A stretch of DNA of 64,000 nt from Pseudoips prasinana (Eukaryota > Arthropoda > Insecta > Lepidoptera > Nolidae): positions 25,066,001 through 25,130,000 of the forward strand of contig OX621260.1 of NCBI GenBank assembly GCA_951640165.1, written 5' to 3'. This document shows positions 23,218-33,820 of this stretch, one piece after another; within the stretch, counting starts at the first letter, position 1; each line of letters opens with the position of its first letter. A program made the position numbers and the translations under genes. A model generated the notes under the pieces. It was not told the origin of the DNA, ran no database searches, and was given only the letters and a program-made list of their open reading frames with translations.

Positions 23218-23450
23218 TCAGGTCAGCCTAATTAGTCCTCTGCTGGACAAAGGCCTCCCCAAATGATTTCCACAATGGAGTTGTGCCCATAATTTGGAGG
23301 GATATGCCAAAATCACCACGCTAGACAGACGGGTTGGCGATCGCAGTATGATGGGCTTAGTACACAGAGATGCTGCTGCCCGTTCTCTGAGAGGTATAAC
23401 CTCGACTTCCACGGGATAAAATCTCATTTACTTTCGAGCATCTCCAAATA
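23218..23450 (-). mobile_element. SINE-like element family R
   Basis: TCCTCTGCTGGACAAAGGCC, CAGACGGGTTGGCGATCGCA and GAGGTATAACCTCG are in inverted order. The 69-codon minus frame is the repeat itself. Confidence 0.6.
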
Positions 23451-23524
23451 CGTAAACAAACTCTTATATTGCTGGAAGTTTCTATACACTTTTAAACTTT
23501 CGCGTATCATAATTATATATGAAC

Positions 23525-23885
23525 ATTGTTAACAGGTATTAACGCGACTAACCTTATTGTTATTTTCCCGACGTTTCGACCAAGTTGCATTGATCGTGGT
23601 CACGGGGTGACTGGCGCAGCGGTGTTTCTCCGCTACTGAGGGCATGGAGTATTTAACTACCCTCACTGATCGTTTGTCACACTGTTAAGGCCAGTTCTTA
23701 CATTAGTTATTTATTCATATAAACAACATCGGTGCATACCACTGTTTTTATAATTATGTTGCAATCGTGTTTACAATGATTAATGTATGACATGCAGGGG
23801 TCATTGTGTGGTCGTTATAGATAAACTGGTTGTCACAGACAGTGCGACGACGTCTCTCACATTAATAATGATGCTTATATAAGAA
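23525..23885. repeat. Unclassified dispersed-type repeat
   Basis: The block TTTCCCGACGTTTCGACCAA with GATCGTGGTCACGGGGTGAC is a sequence I associate with common lepidopteran repeats. No second copy is visible in this window, so the call rests on recollection. Confidence 0.35.
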
Positions 23886-23947
23886 AACTGGAAATTGTTC
23901 TTTGAACTTTTTGAACTTTAATTTATACACGATATTATCAATGAGTA

Positions 23948-24260
23948 TCTATACATATAATAAAATCGAAGGAAAGTCAAAACTGTACATAGAATATTTT
24001 TTTAAAAGGTTACTTGGGACGTGATCTACAATCGATATCGCAGCCAAAAATATAGTTTTTAGAATTATTGTCTGTTTGTCTGTATGTATGTCCGGGCTAA
24101 ACTCAAAAAGTACTGCATGGATTTACTTCAAATTTTGCATTATTATTACTAAGAGATCGGGTCAACATATAGGCTACAAATTATCACGCTATCACCTACG
24201 GGGGAGGAGCAGTGATAATTTATAAAGTTTAACGCGGGTAAAAACGCGGGGCACAGCTAG
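23948..24260 (+). mobile_element. Helitron, non-autonomous (313 bp), subfamily 2
   Basis: 5' TCTATACATATAATAAAATC and 3' ACGCGGGGCACAGCTAG, between A and T. It faces an inverted copy 183 bp away (24444-24764), so the pair could form a large hairpin. Confidence 0.9.
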
Positions 24261-24443
24261 TACTTAATAAAGATGGATTAATTATATTTATAGGCCTGTA
24301 GATCGCTAGTAGCCACTTATGTCGTTGCCAAACTATTGTGATTTTAAATAAGTAGGAGTGATTTTGGATAGTTATAGTATTAAAATTCATTTGTTTCTTA
24401 TTTCTTAACGCAAATAAGATGCTTTTATACGTTTATATACGTA

Positions 24444-24764
24444 CTAGCTGTGCCCCGCGGTTATACCCGCGTTAAATTTTATACTTTATCACAGCTCCTC
24501 CCCCGTATGTGATAACGTGATAATATGTAGCCTATATGTTGACCCGACCTCTTAGTAATATACATGCAAAATTTTAAGTAAATCCATGCAGTACTTTTTG
24601 AGTTTAGCCCGGACATACATACAGACAAACAGACGCACAGACAAAAATTCTAAAAAATACATTTTTGGCTTCGATATCGATACTAGATCGCGCCCCAAGT
24701 ATCCTTTAAAAAAAAAATTCAATGTACAGTTTTGACTTTCCTACGATTTTATTATATGTATAGA
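24444..24764 (-). mobile_element. Helitron, non-autonomous (321 bp), subfamily 2
   Basis: This is the inverted partner of 23948-24260, with the same TC start and CTAG end on the minus strand and an A|T target. The inner part differs by small indels. Confidence 0.9.
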
Positions 24765-25076
24765 TATACGTATATGGCCACAGTTGATAATCAGCGCTAC
24801 AGTCATCTGTGGCAAAACAGAATGCTGAATTGTGTTCTTTTAGTCTCACTAAGGTGCTTCGTATGGGTACCACATCGAAGAGGTGCGTGAAATTTTGGAT
24901 TATAGAAAAATGTATTCATTATTCTTATTAGGGATAGTACAAAAGATCCAGAAGGGTCAAAGTGCTGAAGGCAGAGTGCTGAGTTTGTTTCGCTGGGTCT
25001 TCTCAGTTGGGGCGCATTGTATCCGGTGGTAGCATTAAAGCGCGACCGTCGTTAATAACACAAGGTCCGTCATAAT

Positions 25077-25356
25077 AATACCTTAATATAGACAGAACCA
25101 TTGAAAATATGTAGTAAAAATATTAGACTTAAACTAGATAATTAAACATAATGTCTTGACAATAACTTGATAAGAGCTATTTAGCTAAATATCACATTAT
25201 ATACATTTTATAAATGTTTTCATACAATCAATACAATGTGTACCTAAATATCTATGTTACTAGAAATAATGATGTATACAACTATATCACTACAAACATG
25301 TTCTGACTATTTACAAGCGCTTTTTTAAAGTCTACGTGAATAAAAATCTTTTCTAT
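25077..25356 (+). mobile_element. LINE 3' end, colinear copy
   Basis: It is colinear from ACCTTAATATAGACAGAACC to TTTTTTAAAGTCTACGTGAA and a T-rich tail. It is the reference for the rearranged copy at 5.33-5.73 kb. Confidence 0.65.
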
Positions 25357-25494
25357 TTTTTATAAAAAAAAAGAAGAAAAAAAGTACACCACCCCAACAA
25401 AGATAAGACCATACTCGTGAGTGTGTATATACCTAAATTCACAATATTTGGAGAAAGAATCACCGAGATAAAAAGCAATTGAAATCATGTCTGT

Positions 25495-26043
25495 TAGCGT
25501 GGTTGGCAAATGCTTGCTTTTCACGCCGGAGGTCGTGGGTTCGATTCCCACCCAGGACAAATATTTGTGTGCATGAACATGTCTGTTTGTCCTGAGTCTG
25601 GGTGTAATTTATCTATATAAGGATGTATTTATAAAAGAAAAGTAGTATATGTAGTATACCAGTTATCTGGTTTCCATAGTACAAAGTCTGCTTAGTTTGT
25701 GATCAGATGGTAAATAATGTCCCAAAAACCAAGCGCCTTAACTTGCTTCGGCGACTTGTTTCACACCTTGCATATATTGTATTAAAAATAAGTACCTACA
25801 TAACTTAAGTATTATAACAATAAAGTCTAATATAAAACTTGTAAAATGCCACCACATTAGAGCTGCCATCGTGGTCTTATCCTGGATTGCGCTGGCCCCC
25901 TCCTGCAGAATAAATCTGGAGTAAAATAAAAAAAAATGTGGCCAAATATGTTTAGCTGTGTAACATCTCCGACCAATGTCGGGGGTAAAATAGCAAAAGA
26001 AACAATAAAAAAAAAAAAATGTCCCAGGATATTATTATTATTG
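25495..26043 (+). mobile_element. tRNA-SINE family A, split by a poly(A) insertion
   Basis: The head TTAGCGTGGTTGGCAAATGC, the B box GGTTCGATTCCCACCC and the 3' half are intact up to AATGTCCCA (25716-25724). The remaining tail GGATATTATTATTATTG is found only at 26027-26043. The sequence between is a separate insertion. Confidence 0.85.
25725..26017 (+). mobile_element. Poly(A)-tailed retroposed sequence (293 bp)
   Basis: The insert ends in a run of 13 or more A. AATGTCCCA is repeated at 25716-25724 and 26018-26026, a 9-bp target-site duplication. These are the marks of poly(A)-dependent retroposition. The insert has internal A-rich segments and an AATAAA (25820), but no ORF that I recognise, and its parent is unknown. 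Confidence 0.7.
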
Positions 26044-26699
26044 TAAAATTCACTCGTCTTAATATTTGCAAGCAGCAAAATGCATTGCAGTCCTAGTTGA
26101 ATAGTACCTACATATTGTGTATATTTACTCACATTGTATGTTTATATATTTAGTACTAAGTAATAGTTTGCGGTGATTGTTTGCTGAGCAGCTGATTCTG
26201 AGAATCTACACCGTGGGTTTCTAATTACTCACTTATTACCTTTTGTTATGTTTGCTAATTTATTATTATTGTTTATTAACTGATTGCCTCTGTGACGGGA
26301 TTATTACTTTGTAATGATGTTTAGACTCGAGTCTGTGACCTGTGTAGACCTTACAGCAGAGGCATTACGTAATACCTTTTGAAGTTAAACTTCTTTACGT
26401 ATGTTTGGAGAGTAAATGTTTGACGGGGGCGTTATGAAATATGTGATCGGGCGAGGATAACGAAAAGTGGATCGGGCGAGGCGAACGGAAGTTGAGAGGT
26501 AGATACAAGTTAGTGACGATGAGAGATTTTCGTATATATTTACTATAGGGGCAAGAGAAAGAGGTGCGTGCACACATTTTCTTTATCTCCTTCTCTCATA
26601 GCAAATTACGTTTTGTATATCATTTTATCAAGCACACTACATTTTTATTAAGGGCCTATACAGAAAATGAAGAGGCATTTCGCTGCTCGTGACAAACAG

Positions 26700-26830
26700 A
26701 AATCCAGTGTGTCTGCCTGCCCCTCTGGGTTTCCCAGATCTTTGCAAACCTCTTTTGCTTCGTTTACTGTCATTATATTCTTCATACATGCTCGCCTGTT
26801 AGGGTACTTCTGACACAGGAGGCCAGGTAA
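26700..26830 (-). mobile_element. RTE-like LINE 3' fragment
   Basis: Inverted TTTACTGTCATTATATTCTT CATACATGCTCGCC and TAGGGTACTTCTGAC match the coding end at 33.54-33.66 kb. It is internally shortened. Confidence 0.6.
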
Positions 26831-26968
26831 GTCTATGTTTGTAAGTAAAAAAGTATCTTACCTACACGTAACCCTGTTATTTAGCATAATATGACGTGTT
26901 AAATATGTATTTAGGTATTTAGTATTCACCTTTCAAATGCGTTGTTCAATATTATTATTAAAACACTA

Positions 26969-27149
26969 TCACACTAATAGATATTATAAAGACGAAAGTT
27001 TGTGAGTATGTATGTTTGTTACTTCTTTACGTCTAAACGGGTGGAAAGATTTTAATAAAATTTGGTATGGAGTTAGCTGATACCATGGATTAACACATAG
27101 GTTATAATTTATAAAGTTTAACGCGGGTAAAACCGCAGGGCACAGCTAG
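26969..27149 (+). mobile_element. Helitron, short non-autonomous (181 bp)
   Basis: 5' TCACACTAATAGATATTATA and 3' GGGTAAAACCGCAGGGCACA then GCTAG. It belongs to the 8.74-kb group, in the opposite orientation. Confidence 0.8.
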
Positions 27150-27939
27150 TTCACAATAAGACAGTAAAGTGCTGAGATATCCAGTGTAGAAAATGGGACA
27201 GAATTTAAATTCTCGTTAGCAAAACTATGCGTATTTTCTAAATACCAATCCGGCATCTATAATTATACGGTTAAGTTGGTTCTAAAACCGGTGCCTAGGT
27301 TTCGTAAGTACTGGCTCAGGAATGCCAGTTAAGTCGCGCTGGACAGACATCAATCCTCTTACAGGTATTTAGAATGGGCATTGCATGATTTGCAAGTGAT
27401 AAAACATAGCCGAACATTCCAACCTGCGACACTCCTTCCCTCATCCGTAACCTGCATAATGATATATTTGAAGGGCACTTTGCGATTTGGTTATGGAAAA
27501 TTTTATGAAAAGAATATTGTCCTGTAACCGTGGTCATGGTGGACATTTGCCTGATGTTATTTTCCACCTTCCTCTTTATAATGAAATAAACATCCGATCA
27601 TTAATATCAAAAATAGCATTCTTGTTTGAACATCAAAATAACACCTCTTATTGGAAAACCCTGTATTATCGTGTTACACCAGTAAGCTAAAAATGAGGAA
27701 AGTCGGTCGATCACTATGTACACTTGGCTTAATCTGCTTGTAACTGGATAACTCTATAAGGGACAGTAGTTTAGATAGAGCAGAGCAGAATATCTGGGTT
27801 AAACACTTATAAGAAACTCACTACCCATACAGGACACGTACGTTGATTCGTTGACGCATTTGACTGACCTGTTGATTAAGAGAAAAGCCAAATTTAATTA
27901 AAAATTATGTAATTTAAATACACGTCCCTGAATACAAAG

Positions 27940-28050
27940 AAGAAGAAGTAGAAGTACACTTTATTGCATAAGGAATATGCATAGAACATTATTTTGCAAT
28001 TGGCGGCCTTATCACTAAAAGTGATCTCTTCCAAGCAACCTATTTGCGTT
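27940..28050 (-). mobile_element. LINE 3' end with (TTC)n tail
   Basis: The GAAGAAGAAG run is followed by TACACTTTATTGCATAAGGA, GGCGGCCTTATCACTAAAAG and GATCTCTTCCAAGCAACC. A + strand relative lies at 57.47-57.54 kb. Confidence 0.65.
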
Positions 28051-28217
28051 GGATGGAACAGAAAAAAAATAGACAAAGTTAACTAAAACAAAACAATGTT
28101 AATGTTGATTCCAGTTTAAACAGTTAGTCCAATCTATTATTTTAAAACTATAACATGTGCCAGACGCGCATGTTATAATTTTTAATAAAATAGAAAGATA
28201 GTATTTAATAAAATAGT

Positions 28218-28564
28218 TAAAAAAAAAACTAAAAAACACGCTTTTAGCCCGCACAAAAAAATTACAAAATGTTGGATTTAAGTCACGTGACTATTTTTTT
28301 TCGTATTCCTGACAGTCATCCCTTTCATTTGATACCTACCCATATCATGGGGGTGGATTTCAAACAGCCTGTCCGCCATCATGGGGAGGCCGCCATATTG
28401 GATTTGTAATGACGTTTCTTAGCTAGTCATGTATTGTCATAAGAACTCAGCGTGTGCAAAATTTCATCCTAATCGGTAACCGGGAAATGCGTCAAATTAA
28501 GATTCCAAGATTTTCTTACATACGTAGTTACAAGTGAAACTAATAAAAGCGTGTTAAAAAAAGG
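28218..28564. mobile_element. MITE-like element with short TIRs
   Basis: The ends AACACGCTTTTAG and CTAATAAAAGCGTGTT are inverted copies flanked by A-runs. The body (GCCGCCATATTGGATTTGTA) has no ORF. I associate this sequence with a common lepidopteran repeat. Confidence 0.5.
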
Positions 28565-28781
28565 CCAAGTCGCCTATTTTTAGACTTTAGGTCTATGTTT
28601 GTTAGTGAGAGCATAACTTTAAAATTACTGAGCTAATTAGCATGTATCGTACCACACAGGACGGTTAGATCAGATAATGAACATCAAACATACATAGGTA
28701 TTGCTGCCTCATGACCGTGCCATGGTGTTTTTGTCCAATTGTACCAATAAAAACGGGCACGAGGTCGCGGGTAAAAGCTAG
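28565..28781 (+). mobile_element. Helitron-like 3' end
   Basis: It ends GGGCACGAGGTCGCGGGTAA then AAGCTAG|T. The CTAG terminus before T fits a Helitron, but the hairpin is weak and the 5' end was not found. Confidence 0.35.
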
Positions 28782-28807
28782 TTTGATGTATAATCATACG
28801 TAATACA

Positions 28808-28988
28808 ATGTCTTTACCGACAAGTCAATCGAGAGTTAGCCACGCGGGATTAGAACCGCGGCCCAAGGACGTATTAATCATACACGTACCCCGATTTCCT
28901 AGTACCTGGACCTTATGCTCTAAGGTCACTAAGGTCTGCTTTTCACGCCGCAGGTCGTGGGTTCGATGCCCGCCCAGGACAGATATTG
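28808..28988 (+). repeat. Local duplication, copy 1 (with SINE A head)
   Basis: From TCTTTACCGACAAGTCAATC through GCGGGATTAGAACCGCGGCC to the SINE A B box and GGACAGATATT, this matches 29506-29674 about 0.7 kb downstream. The first 100 bases carry no repeat signature and are not found elsewhere in the window. Confidence 0.7.
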
Positions 28989-29091
28989 TGTGTACGAACA
29001 TGTCTGTTTGTCTTGAGTCTGGGTATAATTATCTATGTAATGAAAATTATTACCAATATGTAGTATATCAGTTATCTGGTTTCCATAGTAC
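28932..29091 (+). mobile_element. tRNA-SINE family A, 5'-truncated
   Basis: The head from TCTGCTTTTCACGCCGCAGG, a mutated B box (GGTTCGATGCCC) and the middle are present up to GGTTTCCATAGTA, where a MITE takes over. Confidence 0.65.
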
Positions 29092-29488
29092 AGACGCCAG
29101 CACACCAAGATACCCCAATTTCTCCAATTGAACGTGAACCTTAAATGCTTATGTGATAAAGTTGAAAATCTATAAAAGAAATTTGAATTTTGTAGCCTAA
29201 ATAATTGTCATCTTATTGTTTGACGAGCAAATATGTCAGCTGTCAACTAAACTGCCGATCACTTACAGACAGGTAAGTTCAACTGGCCAATATTAAGTAT
29301 TACTACTATTTAAATAATTAGAGCTCGTATCCATCTAAAATTTCCCAGAAGAAATCGCTTAATTCAATAAGACCGACCCATTTTCAAATTTCCCCAATTG
29401 AAAGTGAACCTTATGCTTATGTGATAAAGTTGAAAATCTATAAAAGTAATTTGACAGATTGTGGTAGCTGGATGTGCTGGCGTCTGTA
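29091..29488. mobile_element. Composite MITE (family of 10.56 kb)
   Basis: It starts TACAGACGCCAGCACACC inside SINE A and ends GATGTGCTGGCGTCTGTA. The central AAAGTTGAAAATCTATAAAA part occurs twice, with about 230 bp of foreign sequence between (including a TTTTGTAGCCTAAATAATTG block also seen at 31.75 kb). It looks like two insertions or a rearranged one. Confidence 0.6.
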
Positions 29489-29505
29489 CCTAATAATCAT
29501 AAATA

Positions 29506-29745
29506 ATCTTTACCGACAAGTCAATCGAGAGTTAGCCACGCGGGATTAGAACCGCGGCCGAAGGACGTATTTATCATACACGTACCCCGAGTTTGTTCTT
29601 ATTATGCTCTAAGGTCACTAAGGTCTATTTTCACACCGCCGGTCGTGGGTTCGGTTCCCACCGAGGACAGATATTATGATTTTGTGATAAATTTTAAAAT
29701 CTATAAATCAAATTTGACAGATTGGGGTAGCTGGAAGGTGCACTA
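29506..29745 (+). repeat. Local duplication, copy 2, plus MITE end
   Basis: It matches 28808-28988 up to GGACAGATATTATG (29674). A solitary MITE end, AAATTTGACAGATTGGGGTAGCTGG, lies at about 29709-29733. Confidence 0.65.
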
Positions 29746-30854
29746 TAAATTTGGATAGAGGACGTAACAAGTTAGGAAGACATACAAAACAAAATACTAA
29801 ATAAAAAGGGGAAGAATAAAAAGCTTCACATAACGGAAAGTATATCCATATAAATACTATACATAAATAACAACATACTAACATAATAATATAGGTGTAT
29901 ATGTTCATATATGATTTTTTTATTGTATAGTACTGTAATGTTAATAGAAATAGAATGTCAAGCAAAATGTGAAGTGACTTGCCTTATATAGCATCTCAAA
30001 GGTAGCCGCATTTTGCGCAAGTACGTACAACAGCTGTAGAGAATGACAATGAAGACAATAATGATTTCATTTAATTACTAACCTGTACCTTAAGAGATCG
30101 TAATATCGTTATTGTTGTTTGTTTTTTCCGTCGCGTAATAAGCGTCCGGCATTTATTTTGTATGCTATTCTGAATACGGATCTATGACTTATTTTTATTG
30201 TGGTGTATATCTTGCACATGAAAAGCACTGAACAAAATTTTACAGAAGCTAAAAAAGTCTACCAAAATCGTTATACCCGAACAAATATAATGAAGGAAAA
30301 GGAGGTGTTCCATTTTCAAATTTCTCATCTTTTAATCTGTTTTATGCCAGTGGAAGTATAACCTGCCAGTATCAAACAAATGAATAAAGAGTTTCATATT
30401 GTAATGTCAGAAACCATAATGCCTGTACTTAAAATGCATGAGTCCAAAATACCCGAAATAGAAATACCTTTTATTCAAAAGGACAAGTATGTATAATACA
30501 AATGATTTAAAATACCTTACAGTCGAATAACCGAAGCCCAAAAATTAAATGTACTAAATACTCTTAATCCTCAAATATTCAACCATAAAAGACGTTAGTT
30601 TAGGTTAGAAGTGTGACCATCTAGCGATATGTTTTGGATATGTACCCGTATTTATTGTATTTTATTTTTGGTTTTGCAATTTAAGTATAATTGAAATGTT
30701 GATAAGTTACACATTCGGAATTTAGAAATCTGAGATTCTTAGTCATTATTAGTATTTAAAATTTCGGAATTGTACAGTAAGATTTACTGGATTAGTTGGT
30801 CTCGTTCATTTTAAGTAAAGGCATTTTGTTTTCTGACTACAATTTTCTCTGACC

Positions 30855-31030
30855 AAATAGGAGATGTTCTCAAGAAAGGGCAGGTCAGAAGTACCCTAAA
30901 CCGGCACCATGTATGAAGAATATAATGACAGTAATCGAAGCAACAGAGGTGTGCAAAGTTCGTGACAAATGGAAATCCGTTATCTCTACCTACCCCTCTG
31001 GGAAACAGGCGTGAGTCTATGATGTATGTA
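30855..31030 (+). mobile_element. RTE-like LINE 3' fragment
   Basis: The sequence follows the coding end of 33.54-33.73 kb (GGAGATGTTCTCAAGAAAGG ... TCTGGGAAACAGGCGTGAGT) with small deletions, then a short TATG tail. It is 5'-truncated. Confidence 0.7.
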
Positions 31031-31239
31031 ATTTCTTTTGGCGTGACTGTATACTTAAGTCATCTTGAAAACCGAATGCCACCGTGTTTGATTCTATTAC
31101 TCTAATGAAATCTAACAACGACTCGTGAAAGACAAACACCAAGCACTTATTGCTCAAGTGCTAGGTTTTACAATCAAGAAGGCGAATTAGGAGAATGGAC
31201 ATAATTACAAACTAAAGGCGCTGTTTTTCAAAATATGGA

Positions 31240-31512
31240 TATGTAGGTATATGCAAAATATCCTAAACAGGTGATTATGTATGAAGAATATAATGAGAGT
31301 CAACGGACCTCAATCACTCAATCAAACTGCGATCGGCAACCCGTCTGTCAAGCGTGGTGATTATGGCATATCCCCCATTCTTTTGGGAAGCTTTAGTCCA
31401 CGCAATTTTGCTGACATGAGGATGATACGAGGGAAAAGAGGTGTGTAACATTAAGGATCGTGACAATCTCTGCCTACACTATGAGAAACAGGCGTGAGTA
31501 TATGTGTCCGTA
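31240..31512 (+). mobile_element. RTE-like LINE 3' fragment split by family R
   Basis: TGTATGAAGAATATAATGAG (to about 31300) and AAGAGGTGTG ... AGAAACAGGCGTGAGT (31436-31500) are parts of one RTE end. Between them lies a family R copy (31305-31425: AAACTGCGATCGGCAACCCG to GCTGACATGAGGATGAT). Confidence 0.65.
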
Positions 31513-32055
31513 TGTATGTAAATGTTTGTTGAATATTTGCGGTATGCTACTGCTGCATGCAAAACAAATAATGCATTATTAGGTAGGTACACAAATTGCT
31601 TAGGGTGAGGCAACCGCAAAGACAATATTTTGTTGTTTCGACACGTTACCAAATACGACTTCGACTCATACATAAACATTCAATGGATTATAAATATTTT
31701 ATAACGTTGCCACATTGTTGGCCTAACCTTCAGTTTATCCTCTGTTTTGTAGCCTAACTAATTGTCATCTCATTGTTTGACGAGCTAACATGTCAGCTGT
31801 CATTTAAGTTTCATTTTTCAATATTTGGTTTTCGGCCCTGGCTTTTTAAGCCATCTTCAGCAGTATATTTCATGGTTTTCTTCAATAAGTCAATGACTAG
31901 TAAATTCCGTCACAATCAAGTCATAGTCCTTGTCCTACCCCAGTAAAGTAGTGGAGACTTTACTAGAGGCTTCTATGGAGTTTTCGATTCAACATGGCAC
32001 TTACTTGTGTGCGTTGTCGAAGATTTTATGTTTTAAAATCCACCATATTGACATA

Positions 32056-32430
32056 CATATCATCATCATCATGTCAGCCTAAAGATGTCCACTGCTGGAC
32101 AAAGGCGTCCCCAAAAGATTTCCATAAGTTGTGTCCATAATTTGAGGTCATATGCCATAATTGTCACGCTTGGCAGACGGGTTGGCGATCGCTGTAAGAT
32201 ACGGGAGAACGCTGCTGCCCATCCTTTTTTTTTATAAACTACGCCCGCACTGACGAATCTAATCCCTGTGTCGCGGGGTACTTAATAAACATATAATAAA
32301 CTGACACAAATTACATCAATTATTTATATTCTCTAGTTTATATTCCCTCGGGACGACTTCTACTTCCCCCACGGGAAGAGATGGGGTGACGATATTCTTT
32401 AAGGCCGTCAGCCACGCAGCCATATTTACA
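32056..32430 (-). mobile_element. SINE-like family R interrupted by SINE F
   Basis: It begins ATCATCATCATGTCAGCC, includes GATGTCCACTGCTGGACAAA and GACGGGTTGGCGATCGC, and ends GAGATGGGGTGACGATATTC. The 32230-32340 interval is the 3' part of another SINE (AATCTAATCCCTGTGTCGCG), also seen at 48.03-48.21 kb. Confidence 0.7.
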
Positions 32431-32540
32431 AATAAAAACTCGAATTTACACCAGTTTTTGAAAATGAAGCAATGCCTCGATGCGTATTTTTCCGCTTTGG
32501 CGCCAAAACTCTGTCAGCTATGAAGTCGTTAGAGTTACCT

Positions 32541-32858
32541 GGGGCTCTACCGGCTAAGTCGCCGAACATCGATTTCTTAAATGGCGTTCAAATAAATAAA
32601 GGTTAAAAATGACTTAATCAATCGTTAAATCGGCTTCAACGTTGACAATCGATGCCGTACCATTTATGACGTCACATATGCTCATGGAAGCCGATTTAAC
32701 GATTGATTAGGTCATTTTGTGTGCCTACTGCACCGAATTGGTTTTGACTGTAATGGTGGTGTAGTTCTGTGTGTAAATAAATAAATAAATTTTTAACCTT
32801 TATTTATTTGAACGCCATTTAAGAAATTGCAGTTCGAGAATTTAGCCGGTAGTGCCCC
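32541..32858. mobile_element. Long-TIR MITE (318 bp), copy 1
   Basis: Inverted ends GGGGCTCTACCGGCTAAGTC and GCCGGTAGTGCCCC continue inward for about 100 bp through AATCAATCGTTAAATCGGCT. A 70-bp insert with a (AAAT)n run sits in the right arm. A second copy lies at 55983-56224. No transposase. Confidence 0.75.
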
Positions 32859-32864
32859 TGATGT

Positions 32865-33165
32865 CAATAAAACATTACGTATTGATGATCGTGCTATGTT
32901 ACGTTTCAATGATCAGCGGAAATTCATTCAATGTCAGTTCGATGATCATTAGTGTTCCGCACCAAAATGATCTCGTTGCTTTATCGTAGTTGTTGGAGCC
33001 GCCCAGTGGGCCTCTGACATGGCTTATTGACTGTTGTCTGATGACTACAACCGGGACCGACAGATTAACGTGCCCTCTGAAGGACGGAGACGCTCAGAAA
33101 TTAAACCGCTTTAACAATCACCCATCTGTAAACTGATCGCGCGCCCACGTGTCCTCGCCGATCAC
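32865..33165 (+). repeat. SINE-like repeat family D
   Basis: Blocks ATTCAATGTCAGTTCGATGA, GCCGCCCAGTGGGCCTCTGA and CACGGACG-like GGACGGAGACGCTCAG match 45.76-46.05 (inverted), 46.90-47.13 and 57.31-57.6 kb. Confidence 0.6.
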
Positions 33166-33228
33166 TTACAGGCCGGGGAGTCCAACTGGCCACCATGCAA
33201 ATCTTGGTGTGCATCTCTGTCCTTGCGT

Positions 33229-33820
33229 AAGGTAACCGTTTACCAACCCGCAGGTCGGTTGGCGTGGTTGGTAAACGGTTACCTTTCACGCCGCAGGTCG
33301 TGGGTTCGATTCTCACCCAGAATAGATGTCTGCATGAGTATGTCTGTTTGTCCTGAGTCTGGGTGTAATTATCAATATATGTATGTATTTAAAAAAAAAG
33401 TTGTATATGTAGTCACAAAGATTGAAAAAGGTATGGCGAGATGGTTTGGCCATTTAGAAAGGATGAAGGAAAGAAGATTGACAAAAGAAGTATACGTGGC
33501 CTGTGGGAATGGTACAACCAGAAGGGGAAGACCTCGTAGAACATTCTCTGAACAAATCGGAGACGTTCTTAAGAAAGGTCAGGTCAGAAGTACCCTAAAC
33601 CGGCGAGCATGTATGAAGAATATAATGTCAGTAAACGAAGCAAAAGAGGTATGCAAGGATCGTGACAAATGGAAGTCCGTTGTCTCTACCTACCCCTCTG
33701 GGAGACAGGCGTGAGTCTATGTATGTATGTATGTATCAGTTACCCGATTGCCATAGTACAAGCTCAGCTTAGTTTAGGATGAGATGGCCGTGTGTTAATA
33801 ATGTCCCAGGCCATTATTTA
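33229..33820 (+). mobile_element. tRNA-SINE family A with fold-back head and nested RTE fragment
   Basis: The head segment occurs twice in opposite orientation: 33229-33246 pairs perfectly with 33268-33285 (18 bp), extending into GCGT. The B box GGTTCGATTCTCACCC and the middle follow to GTATATGTAGT (33413). An RTE coding end is inserted, and the SINE resumes at ATCAGTTACCCGATTGCCAT (33735) to AATGTCCCAGGCCATTATTT. Confidence 0.8.
33414..33735 (+). pseudogene. RTE-like LINE, C-terminal ORF fragment and 3' end
   Basis: About 100 codons are open: KIEKGMARWFGHLERMKERR, then RRGRPRRTFSEQIGDVLKKG, then KDRDKWKSVVSTYPSGRQA and a TGA. This is the C-terminal region that follows the reverse transcriptase in RTE-type endonuclease/RT polyproteins. 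The catalytic core is absent. The 3' end is a short (TATG)n run (33718-33735). It is inserted inside a SINE. Its open frame suggests a young, 5'-truncated copy and makes it the best reference for the other RTE ends in the window. Confidence 0.8.
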
